A stretch of 64,000 nucleotides of DNA, taken from Symsagittifera roscoffensis (taxonomy: Eukaryota > Xenacoelomorpha > Acoela > Convolutidae). Where the stretch lies: contig NC_087065.1 in NCBI RefSeq assembly GCF_963678635.1, positions 16,538,572 to 16,602,571 of the forward strand, given 5' to 3'. Positions 22,490-33,169 of the stretch are shown here, piece by piece; within the stretch, counting starts at the first letter, position 1, and each line of letters begins with the position of its first letter. Both the position numbers and the translations under genes were made by a program. Below the pieces are notes generated by a model. The model ran no database searches and was not told where the DNA came from. It worked only from the letters and a program-made list of their open reading frames with translations.

Positions 22490-22884
22490 ACTGTTCTTCA
22501 GATTTATTTTGATTCGATTCGATTCCAAGGTTTTGACTCAAGTGAGTAATTAAATGATCAATCAGGATCTAGAAAAGAAGTCACAAATATCACACTTGTC
22601 AGTTTCACCTAAACATATATCGTTAAAATTTGTTTAAAAACAGTCCAGATAAAAAGATATTTATCCTAAAATTTATTAAAATCAATCGGTCTCTAAAATT
22701 TTGGAATTCGACCTAAGATTGGACAGTCCAAACTTTGGATCTATTCCTAAGATCGTCATTCAGTTGTTCATGGTCATCAACCCCTACTTACCCATGATCT
22801 TATTAACCTAACACATAACATAACATAATATAACACATATTACATACAACTTAGTCTTTGACCTAACACCCTCTCGCACATCAC
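22490..22884 (-). other. Spacer between macro and coiled-coil ORFs (copy M)
   Basis: This is AT-rich, with no ORF. It corresponds to the spacer at 280-761 of copy A. Because every downstream ORF lies beyond it, a splice acceptor or internal promoter could sit here, but I cannot single one out. Confidence 0.4.
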
Positions 22885-23563
22885 TCAGCCTATACTTAAG
22901 TAATATTTCTTATGTAGATATACTTGTATGTTCGTATCAGAGAATATCACGTGTACAAGCGCGTACAATTCCCGAGGATGCAGTCTTCCTCTGTTTGGAT
23001 CGTACAATGGAAGCGAGAGCTCCTTCACGTCCATTTCCACAAGGAAGTTCCTCAGCCTCGTCAAGGACAAGACTAGGTTCTCTGGGTCCACGTGCTGCTT
23101 TTCCGTCGCCCTCGTTACCAGGAAGCATAAGTATTTTCCCGGTATCTGCGGCGCCGCCGGAGGTAAGGCTGCTACGCCCCCTACTCCTGGTCGTTGCTTC
23201 CACAGGAACTCTATGTTTTTATATTCTCTCTTAAATTCTGCCGCTAACGCTGTCCTAAAACTCATGTCTGCTGTGATTTCTATCGCACATGTTCTATTTG
23301 TGAGTATGAAATCACTGTCTGTTAGTATTATGTTACTAGAATATTCATTTGGTAAGTTAAAATATGACTCAACTACCCTCCCTATTTCAGGTTTCTTAGG
23401 TTCTTCGCCTGTTTTTGCTTCTAAGTCTCCTGTTTCTCTTGCTATTCTTAATTTTTTTATTATCAAGTTTTCAGTGTGGGTAAGTCCTACCCCACTCCCC
23501 GGACAAAAATATCCATCGACGTCCCCGTCGATCGCATACCGGGTATCAAGTCGAGGTTAGAAG
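22885..23563 (-). pseudogene. Macro-like domain at the C-terminus of Pol (copy M)
   Basis: The frame is open from about 23563 (after a TAA) to 22885 and has no ATG before the domain. It is offset from the end of the pol frame, so it was probably the C-terminal part of the Gag-Pol polyprotein and is separated now by a shift near 23560. Residues before ~23390 form a linker. The domain then shows CAIEITADMSFRTALAAEF (strand, then the helix that normally follows the ADP-ribose loop), GKYLCFLVT (core strand), a helix LTRLRNFLVE, ELSLPLYD, ELYALVHVIF and IQVYLHKKY, the order seen in macro domains of the ALC1/TARG1 type. The usual Gly-rich loops (GAGIA-like and GCGLD-like) are changed, so ADP-ribose binding or hydrolysis may be altered. 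Copy A shares the change. Confidence 0.6.
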
Positions 23564-26500
23564 CTGGAATCAGTAGTCGTCCTTCCTGGGCAGCCCAGGA
23601 AGGATCATCTCGTTCGGTCTTGATGTATTTCATGCTTTCACGATCTACGTCTTGAATCGTGACACTGGTCTCCTCAGGATCCGAGGTTGTTTCATTCAGC
23701 CATTCTAAGACACGCAAGTTCGTCTAGTCTTGTTCACATGACTGCTGTTGCTCGTCGTCGAATTCTACCTCGGGTTTCGACCAGTCGTCAACCCACTCAT
23801 CGTCGTGATCATCAACTATGTCAATGTCTTGTGACACAGATATTTCCTCTAGACCCACTACTTCCTCCACTATCTTCTTAAGATCTATCCTATCCACTAC
23901 GAAGTCGTCACCGTAAGGATTGTATTTCTTTCTTGGTCTCGACCCGTCCTTCTGACGAGTCTGTATCGTGAACGGAAGATCCGGTTCCAAGTTCTTGGGA
24001 ACTTCTGTCTGTTCGGGATCCTGCCAATCTTCCTCTGCGTAGGGTAAGGTTTCATCGTCCGCTTCGATCTCCTCGTTTGGATCCAGGTCCAGCGGTGTAT
24101 CCGTACCTTGCTCTACAACTTCGTTTCCATCGTTCTTCTCCCTGGTGCCCTTTTCATTGACCTCACAAGCAGGATTCATCATTAGATAATCCCCTTCTTC
24201 CATGTCTGCAGGTATACACCAGTCTTCTGTCGATAGATTGTGTGGCTTGATGTTCTCGTAGTGGGCGGCTCGGCCAGTACTCAGTCTATAAAAGCGTCCC
24301 TCCTGGTGCACCTCTGTAATCATGAAGGGTCCCCTCCATTTTTTTAGGAGCTTTTTCGTCCCTTTCGGTGGTATAACGTTCTGAAATACCCATACGTAGT
24401 CTCCCACCGAGTAAGCCTTTGCACCAGCTGCTTTCTTGTCGAATCTTTTCCTCTGCCTTGCCTGTGCTTGCTGAGTATTTCGTCTACACAAATCATTCAA
24501 CTCCTGTTGGCGTCTGATCACATCCCTCACGTAGACCTGTGGGGACATTTTCTTTCCCTCATACTCTGGGTAGAAGAAGGTTAAGGGTAAAGACTTTTCG
24601 TGTCCAGTTAGCATCATGTGTGGACTGACTCCGGTGGTGGAGTGTTGCGTGCTGTTATATGCTCCCATCACCTGTGGAAGGTATCTGTCCCAATCGGTCA
24701 TGTACCTGGAACAATATACTCTCAGCATCGACACTAACGTCCTATTCTGTCTTTCCACTAAGCCATTCGTCTGAGGGTGGTATGTCGTGGAGTGAGCCTG
24801 AGCGACCTGTGAGCGTCTCATAAGCTCTTTCGTAAGCTCTCCTACGAAAGTTGTTCAATTATCCGATTGAAATGTCATCGGACAACCATGTCTCGCTATC
24901 CACGTATTGATCAGGTGGTCGCATGTCTCTTCCGCCGAGGCAGTTATGCAGGGCACGGCCTCTGCATACTTCGTAAAATGATCTATCATGACCAGCACCT
25001 GATTATAACCATTGTCTGTCATGCATATCTTTTGGAGATCTATCTGCACCACCTCGTTGAATTCAGACGACTCGATCGATTGTAAAGGAAATCGCAACTT
25101 CCTTGGATCTTTGACCTGCTGGCATGACAGACATGCTGTTACCCAGTTCTCGCATGCCTTTTTCATTCCAGGCCACTCAAAGCGCTTCAGGATCCTCTGA
25201 TATACTTTGTCGATCCCCTGATGGCCCATCTGATCATGTGACCTGAATAATAGTTCTGTCTGATAGAGTTGCGGTAACACTATCGTGTTATACTTGTATA
25301 GGACTCTGTCTTCCTCCCTTCTTTTGTAAGCCACAATCCCGTCCTTGTTCAAATATAACCTCCCTTCCTTCTGCATGAAGTACTGTCTCAGGCTACGATA
25401 ACTATCTTCCTCGAGGTCCCCTTTATCCGGAGAACCATTCTCGATCCAGGTTGCTTGTCATGCGATCATTTCTCTGCGCCCTGAGAAGATCCGAGAGTCT
25501 GTATCTCGCCTTCAAGTACGTCTTCATGACCCTCATCTGACTATTCAGCTCATTAGGCTGGTGTGTGTCTTCTTCCATCTTAACGCACCAAATCTTCGCC
25601 AACGGCTGTGTTTCTTGTTTAAACGACTGAAGATCAGTCCTGACTACCTCTTTCTGCGGCAACAGACTTATCGAACGCTTCGATACCGCTATTGTTTCCA
25701 AGTCATCCGCTGCGTTGTCAAAGACTCTTTCGCTTGGTATAAGGTAGCGATCGCTGTCAGGATCCTGGTACACCTCTCTGTCCAGGTCCCTTGCCCGAGT
25801 TTCCACTAGTAGTGTGTGTATCGCTAGTTCTGACAGTTCTGATCCCGAGTTCGAGTTCCTGTCTGAATAGGTGTCCATTCCTGAGTTTCGGGAATCGTCA
25901 TCCGTCGAAGAGGTTGTGCTGGAGACTGCACGCTCCTCCAGATCATGTTTGTGCCTTCTTCGCATCCATCTGAACTCCCCGGACAAAACCTTGTTCTCTA
26001 GGTCTTGTTTCTCATCAGGAATTTTCTCGTCTATTTCAGACTCCCCGGACAAAGTTTCTTGTTCCGGGCGTTGATCTTGTGCTCGCTGGTTCTTCTCATC
26101 ATTCGTCTCCCCGGACAAATAGTCTCGCAGCAGGTTTTGTTCTAACGTTTCACCTTCCTTATCCTGGTCCACAAAGGTGACGGTTTTCTTTCGCTTGCTG
26201 CTCCCCTGTTCTTTCTGTCTGTAAGAAGTACTGGTTAAAATCTCGTGGGGTATTGAGGATACTAGTTGCTGAACTATTGTCCTACAATCCCTCTCGTTCT
26301 CTGCAAGCTGTCGTCTAGACGGCATGATCTTCACCTTCTCCCTGACTGTTAGCAATGCCACTGCTGCTGTCCAATCGGGGTAATCTCTGGTCAGTTCTCT
26401 TTCTAACAATCCACCCAGCATCCGCATCACTTGCGGTGTGACCTGCACCGTTTGATCCAATGATGAGAGACTGTTTATGTTCATGCGAGAGAGTTCTTGC

Positions 26501-29440
26501 TGGACCAGATTCGAGCGCAGCAACAGATCCAAGGGGACCGGGTCCTCCTTGGATAGGATCTTTATCTCGGCTGCTTTCTCTACAGGTAACTCAGGATTCC
26601 CTGGAATTGGATGTCCAGACTTATCCAACCATCTCGTTAAGGGAAGCGCTTCATAAATTTCTTTGTCCAGAAACGAGAATCCCTCCTTTATTTCCGCCTG
26701 ATTGGCCTGCTTCTGCTCCAATCTTTTATAGAACTCAGTTTTCTTGCTGAGGCTGTCAGCATTCTAGTGTTTATCACGCATCCTATGTTCGATTATCATA
26801 TGGTAGCCATCCAATCTTATTATCCATCTACCAATATAACTCTGATCCATCGAGTAGGTCTTCAACCAGGATAACGCTCTGTTGTCCACGCGTAACTTGA
26901 AGGGAGCGCTCCCCAAGTATGCACGGTACTTTTCCACGAAGGTGACTACTGCAAACATTTCTGCCTTTGGTGCGCCGTATTTCATCTCTGTGTCACTCAA
27001 GACCTTGCTGCCGTATGCAATGGGACGGAGAACTGTTCTTCCGTTCCATTCTTGCTCTTGATGTAAGATTCCTGAGATGGCCACTACTGATGCGTCTGTG
27101 TCAAGAACATACATGCCCTTTTCTGTAGGCATGCCCAGCACTGGCGCTTCGCACAGTTCCCGCTTTATGTTCTCGAAAGCAACCTGTGCCTCATCATTCC
27201 ATTCGAACTTTTTTCCCCTTGTTGCGCATCAGCTTCTGCATCGGATACACCTTGTCTGCATATCCTTTTATGAATTCCCGGTAGTAATTGGCAAACCCTA
27301 GGAAGCTCAGGAGCTGTGTGTCCGTTCTGGGAGCTTTCCACGTCAACACTGCTTCCACTGCTTCCGGGTCCGGCCTCACACCATGCCTATCCACCATTCT
27401 TCCCAGGTACTTTATCGAATCCCTAAGGATTTAACATTTCGAAGGTTTGCACTTCAATCCTGCTCTTTTCATGCATCCAAAGACCTCATCGAGCCTATCA
27501 ATGTGGTCTTCCAGAGTCGGTGTCGCTATGACTACGTCATCCACGTAACACATCACGAGATTCCCGTACTTCTTGGTCACTCTCGTCAAAGCCTGAGCCA
27601 TCAGTCTTTGAAAAGTGGCCGTTGCCTTGCTCAAGCCGAAGGGCATCCTCTTCCACTGGTACAATCCCAATTCGCACGCGAATCCGGTTTTCTCTCTGTC
27701 CTTCTTCCGCAGAGGGACCTGCCAGAAGGCAGAACCTAAGTCCAATGTGGTGAAGAACTTGGCATCACCAAGCTTAGATAGGCTCTCGTCTATTCGCGGT
27801 ATCGGGTACGCATCTTTTATCGTTACCGCGTTCAAGTAACGAAAGTCGCAACAAAATCTAAGCTGCCCCCCTTTCTTTTTCGCCATTACTACCCGGCAAG
27901 CCCATGGCGATTTAGAGGGTTCTATCATTTCGTATTCAAGCAACATTTCTATTTCCGCTCGGCACGCTTCCGATCTGTGTGGCGTCATTCGCCTTGCGCC
28001 TTCCCTATGGGGAACGGCACCCTCTTCTAGTTCGATTTCGTGTTCGACGAAATTACAGCAACCGATATCCGCCTTGTGTTGTTTTGAAAATACATCTGCG
28101 TTCCAATTTAGGAGGTCCCGCAATTTTTCGAAATCTCCCTCATCTATTTTCCCTTTTAAATGTTCTATCTCTGGCAAAACCGGTTTGACAGATTCTAGTT
28201 CATATGACGAGGGGCGTTCCGGAAAATTCGAGCAGCTTGATAAGCCGTCGTCCGTTTCGGATTTCATTGAAAACAATTTATGAATAGATTTTAATTCATT
28301 AATGCTCTTTAAAATTTTATCTTTATTGGCATGATAAGGACAGTCTTTCACACTATACTTCTTCAAGTTTTGTGTCTCCTCATAGTCGGTCCTCATCGGT
28401 AAAGCGTAGCCAAGCTTTTTTCCACGCTGGATTGAAACCGTGGTGTCCAGTGTGTTCAACAACACACTGACACACAGTCCGTTTCGCGTTACCGAGAAGC
28501 TCCGGCCTAAAATCACCGAAATCTGACTATTTGGATTCGGTACTAAGCAAACCTGTTTACTATCACTTAACGAATTCAAATTTCTCATTCTAAAAATTGC
28601 TACCACAGCTTGTCCTGGTTGTAGTTTTACTTTTCTATCCAAAAAAATTGGTACCTTGTTTTCGTCTGTTATTATCCTATTAATTAGTCTCTTAACATAC
28701 TTCCGGTCCGGGTTTCTAATCCGTATCAGACCGTTGTTCAAGTCAATCATCACGTCAAAATTCCTGACAAAATCTCTGCCCAAGATGAATTGGTCGGCGT
28801 CGTCCAAATTCTCTACCACCAGGAAGCTCATCCAAAGATCCCGTCCTCCCATGTGGAGGACCGTTATTGGTGTTCTTCCGGCTACGTAGATAGCTCCTCG
28901 ATTGGCGGCGGCCAGTCGGAGATTCGTTGGTATTAGATCTTCCCGCGTGAAGCCCATTCTTTCCCAAGTTTTTATCGGCATCACACTCACTACCGCTCCT
29001 GTGTCCAGAAGCCCTGTGACTCCGATTTTTGTTCCGTTGGTGTCGAGCAGATGTGCGGTCACATCTGCTTCATACCCAATGTGTACTGCGTCTTGTTCCA
29101 TCATGGCGTCATGGCCTATACTGCGGACTTTGAGTTCCTCTTCACCCAAATAGATTTGCCCCATTTCGTCATCATCTGTTGTTACATAAGTTCTGGTGTA
29201 GATACTGATTCCATCCACGTTCTGCATCACTTGATACGGCCCATAGACCTCTAGGTAGCGTCCATGAAGTTTCTTCATGCGAGGGCCACCCGTCGTTAGT
29301 AGTGCTCGCACAGCTCTCGACTCGGTGCGTGGTTCCACCTGCCTCAGATAATCTGCATATGTGTCCAAATGTATCAAAGTGAACTCGGATGGTTCACTCG
29401 GATTTCTTATTACCTGGTGTCCAGCCACTGAGATTATCGA
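23487..29440 (-). pseudogene. pol: Pol polyprotein, Ty3/gypsy type (copy M), multiply broken
   Basis: Domains in order: aspartic protease with GLLDTGAVVS (near 29000); reverse transcriptase with YVDD (near 27540); RNase H with LDTDAS, PKAEMF and VDNRAL (27100-26885); a 430-residue linker with three 22-residue repeats; integrase with an H-H-C-C zinc site (25250-25120), catalytic Asp in QIDLQK and FQSDN, and Glu in GLVERQN (near 24765); a GPY/F module (KWRGPFMI, near 24330); and an acidic tail. RT-RNaseH-integrase order places it in Ty3/gypsy (Metaviridae). Breaks: in-frame stops at 27433-27431, 26766-26764, 24857-24855 and 23726-23724; frameshifts near 27210 (A-run) and 25430. It follows gag in the same frame after one TAG. 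Confidence 0.9.
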
Positions 29441-32400
29441 CTATATCTTGCTTCCTTGCGGCACCATGCCGAACCTCTGACCGGAGATCACATTAAGTTT
29501 CATGCTCAAACTGCTTGGTGCTTTCGTTTCTTCGAACTCCGTTGCTTCGAAGGTATTCAGTTGCTCCTGAAGTTTCTCATTTTCCAGTTCAAGTTTCACT
29601 TTTTGCTCGATCTCTTTCGTCAGCAGTTCCTGCTGCACTATATTTAGAGCATCCCTTGCGGCTGCCCTATAATCAAACTTGAAGTCATCAGCCGCAGTTG
29701 CTTGTTCCGGTTCACGTGTCTCCTCTGTTACCGCTTGCATTTTCTTTGCCGCCAGCTCTTGAGGTTTATCCTTTCTGCGTGCCTCCGCTTCACTCAAAAG
29801 GCGAGCCTTGCTGGCTTTCACTCCTGACAAAGCTTCTTCATGTCTTGGATGCTTGATGTCTGCCACTGCATCCCAGAATTGCGGACAATCTGATTTGAAA
29901 TGACCTTCCAAGTTGCAAAAGAAACACCTCGGGCCGAATTTTGTAATTACTCCTCTCATGAAATCCTCATGGTCCAATTCTGACGCATCTTCGTCCTCGA
30001 GGCTAAAGCCTATTGCTTTCATGCCTTGTTTGTAAGTTGGGCATGCTGACACATGATGGTCCGTCGAACTGCAATTGGCACAAGAGCGTCTCTTGACCAC
30101 ATCATCCCTCGGTTTGTACCAATTGTTTCCTTGGTTTGCTGGTCCGTTGTTAAAATTGCCATAATTGTTCTTGTAGTATCCAGATCTCGAAGGAGGTTTC
30201 AACAAAAGATACTCTTTTGACTTGAGCCTCAACTCCTCCGGTGTTGGCGCATTGGTTGATAGGGGTGTGTAATGCGTTGCTAGCATCGTACGAAGTTCAT
30301 CATTCTTCACACCATCGATGAACTTTGAGGCTACGGCCAGGTTCATCCTTCGGTTTGACTCATCCGGTTGGCTGGGTCTTCTCAGCATCTCCAAGTCATC
30401 GAGAAACTTGTCTATCGTTTCATCTTCTCGTTGCCTCCGTTTCTCGAAGCGCATCATCGCTTGGTGCCCCTGCACCCCTGATCCGAAACGGTTTAACAAG
30501 ATTTCGAAGATTTTCTCAGCTGCGTCACGCTGATATTGCTTCTTGGCCATGGCACAGTTCAAGGCTGTCCCTTCCAAGTTGCTGGTTAGCGCATTGCATT
30601 CCTGTCTCTCCGACAAGTCCTCTTCCTCGAAATGCAGCTTCATTACCTCTATCCAGGTATCAATACAGCCATCAGATTCGTCTTTATAGCATCTTGGTTT
30701 CTTAAAGATTCTTCTGGACTTCTCACTGCGTTCATTGGTTCTGGATAACTTTGTAAGGAATGTCTCCAAAGACCTGTTTAGGGGTTCAAATGCTGTGGCC
30801 ATTGCCGTAGCATCCCTTGAGTGTCCCGCCTGAGTGTCCTCACACCTCGTCAAAGGCTCTGTATGCGGTGCATCCCTGCAATCCGAATCGCCGTGAGTGT
30901 TTCCCGCTTGGCCCACATGACTCGTCCTCGGGCTTGCATGCCCCCTGTTACCGGAATCACTTCTCCCAGTCGCATGTGTGCCTTGTGTTGGTCGTTCGTT
31001 AGAGGTCTGTCTGTTCCCCGTTGAACTTGTTCTACTGTTCGGGCCCCATGCTCCATTACCCCTTGTGGCATAGCCTGATGAACTGCCCCTGCCTCTAGTG
31101 GATCCATACGTCTTCCTCTTTTGATGTTCATTGAAGTTCACCCTCGGTTCCCTGCTGGGACCTCCCGAGTTCGGTTCTCCTTCTTTTGGTCCACTCTTGC
31201 TGCTTAGTAGCCCGTCCAACCTATGCATGATAGCCTGAGTTCGCCTCTCCATCATCGCGTCTATCTTTGTGTCAAGAGTCCCAAGAGACTGCTCTTGCTG
31301 CACTCTTAACTTCTCCATGTCGTCTCTTAAGCGTAACTCTCGCTGTTCCTCTTCTCTTGTCATTCGCGACAAGTTCTTCGCCATATGCTCGTCTGTTCTT
31401 TCTTTCAAGCGTTTTTCGCTCCTGCCAACTTCTTGTCTATTGCGGTTTATTTCTTCCCGCAGACTTTCTCTTTCAATGTGAACTGCTCTTTCTAGTTCAC
31501 TCATTCTTATGGACATCTGTTCATTTTGTTCTCCTAAACTGTCCAATATGTTGTTTAAGGCTTCCTCTAGTGCTGCCCCGTTATCCACGAGTGGCGTCAC
31601 TAGTGGTGGTGTAATCCTGTCGGTCCCAGGTAGCTTCGTGCTGGTCGAGATCCGGGCCTTGACTCTCTGCCTCGACGTCTTTTCATTATCCACCTCAGGA
31701 TTCGCCAATGCGTTGCCTAGCCCTCTGTTTCTACTCTCTCCAGTTTGCGGCTCTGAATTTTTCATTATCGCGAAGCCTCTCGACTGGCCCGGTGTGTTTG
31801 CCTCTTTGCTTATCGTTGTCACCACAACAAATTTGTCCATGGTTCCAGTCTCTCTTCCGACGTATGCCTCATTCTCCTGGGTCGAACTATTGAGGCTGAC
31901 TTGAGACCCAAAGTCCCCTTGCTCTTCTTCGTCCTCTTCCTCCTGGGATTCACCTTCATTTCCTGCGCCTCCTCCCATGGTGAATGGGAAGATGTTTCCT
32001 AAGGTGTTCCTCATTCTTTCTGAGAACGATGATGACGTTGTTTGTTTCTCAGTTCCGCCTGCCATCATAGTGTTGTCTGTCGGAGATCTTCTAATTGCCA
32101 CTATTTCAGTCGAGATGTCGGACAGTTCCGACATCTCCTCTCGATCCAATGTCCCGGTGGAAGTGGCAAAATCATGGCCTTGTTCTACCGGAGTAGATTC
32201 ACTAGCCAAGTCGTTCATGGCATGGTCCGTATTGACCTCCACTTCTAACAGTTCTCTTCGCTCTTCTGAGATCTTCTGACTCCTTGTTTCAACCATTTTG
32301 CCTGAAACCGTCTCCCCTTTGTCGGTCCGGGCTCGTTTGATCCAATCCACAAAAGGATCGGTCATCGTTTTTCTTTGCTTCTCAGGTATGAATTTCCTAG

Positions 32401-32443
32401 AGCTATTACCTCGTTTAGGTATCCTTGACTTGTCTAGACTCAT
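29441..32443 (-). CDS. gag: Gag, 1000 aa (copy M)
   Basis: The ORF is intact from ATG at 32443. An N-terminal ~270 residues of polar sequence precede a long coiled coil (about residues 300-400, ERESLREEINRNRQEV), a Gly/Ser/Thr-rich linker, and a capsid-like helical region (around WIEVMKLHFEEEDLSERQE, residues ~605-625, then RFGSGVQGHQAMMRFEKRR). Two zinc knuckles of CX2CX4HX4C type follow (CANCSSTDHHVSAC near 30080; CFFCNLEGHFKSDC near 29920), with another charged helix before the TAG stop. At 1000 residues it is about twice a usual Ty3-type Gag, mainly because of the N-terminal extension and the C-terminal segment after the knuckles. It packages the RNA in a virus-like particle in the cytoplasm (family knowledge). 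Confidence 0.9.
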   Translation of the reverse strand: MSLDKSRIPKRGNSSRKFIPEKQRKTMTDPFVDWIKRARTDKGETVSGKMVETRSQKISEERRELLEVEVNTDHAMNDLASESTPVEQGHDFATSTGTLDREEMSELSDISTEIVAIRRSPTDNTMMAGGTEKQTTSSSFSERMRNTLGNIFPFTMGGGAGNEGESQEEEDEEEQGDFGSQVSLNSSTQENEAYVGRETGTMDKFVVVTTISKEANTPGQSRGFAIMKNSEPQTGESRNRGLGNALANPEVDNEKTSRQRVKARISTSTKLPGTDRITPPLVTPLVDNGAALEEALNNILDSLGEQNEQMSIRMSELERAVHIERESLREEINRNRQEVGRSEKRLKERTDEHMAKNLSRMTREEEQRELRLRDDMEKLRVQQEQSLGTLDTKIDAMMERRTQAIMHRLDGLLSSKSGPKEGEPNSGGPSREPRVNFNEHQKRKTYGSTRGRGSSSGYATRGNGAWGPNSRTSSTGNRQTSNERPTQGTHATGRSDSGNRGHASPRTSHVGQAGNTHGDSDCRDAPHTEPLTRCEDTQAGHSRDATAMATAFEPLNRSLETFLTKLSRTNERSEKSRRIFKKPRCYKDESDGCIDTWIEVMKLHFEEEDLSERQECNALTSNLEGTALNCAMAKKQYQRDAAEKIFEILLNRFGSGVQGHQAMMRFEKRRQREDETIDKFLDDLEMLRRPSQPDESNRRMNLAVASKFIDGVKNDELRTMLATHYTPLSTNAPTPEELRLKSKEYLLLKPPSRSGYYKNNYGNFNNGPANQGNNWYKPRDDVVKRRSCANCSSTDHHVSACPTYKQGMKAIGFSLEDEDASELDHEDFMRGVITKFGPRCFFCNLEGHFKSDCPQFWDAVADIKHPRHEEALSGVKASKARLLSEAEARRKDKPQELAAKKMQAVTEETREPEQATAADDFKFDYRAAARDALNIVQQELLTKEIEQKVKLELENEKLQEQLNTFEATEFEETKAPSSLSMKLNVISGQRFGMVPQGSKI

Positions 32444-33169
32444 TTTCTATCTGTCACTTCTTAATGCCTATACACTTAATTTGATTGCTAGTGACCTTAT
32501 AGTTTTATTACCAATAAAATGACACAACACAATAAATTTCACAAGATTCTATAAAAAAGTGACTACGAATCCTTGTACGTTGTCAGAGTACAGTTTGTAT
32601 ATAATTTATTCACACTAACCGATTATCGGTCGTAAGATTTGGAAACTAGCACAATATGCTGTTATCAGTCAATTTAAAAGATAGTGTACTCACTACCCAA
32701 TCAAGCACAGTTTATGTTGATTTAAAATCAAAAACAAAAAAATATAATGACAGAAAAAGTATATCTCTATAAAAAAACGTATGTATAATGTACTTTTAGT
32801 CGGTCGCAGTACAATAGTCGAACTTGTTTTTGAAGGCAGTAATTTTCTCAAGTGGGCGTCTATTGCACCCACCGAGTACTGTGTTACCTATCTGCCTTCG
32901 GATTTCCCGAGCTATCCCTACTAAAATCCTCAGGGCAGTCACTTTTCACAAAAACGTATTGGGTTTCAATCCACACCAATGAATTACGCTCTTTTTAGTT
33001 TAGACTTAATGTCGCGAATATCCGAGTTCGGACCTGTTTTGTTTTGGTCTGGTTCTTATTGAAACGCAAGTTACCAGTGCAGTCACTGATTCCTAGCCTG
33101 TCTGCTAATAACCTAATACCTCTCACTTTAGTCTGTCTCCCGTCTACCTAAGTCCTTTAATAAAATAAT

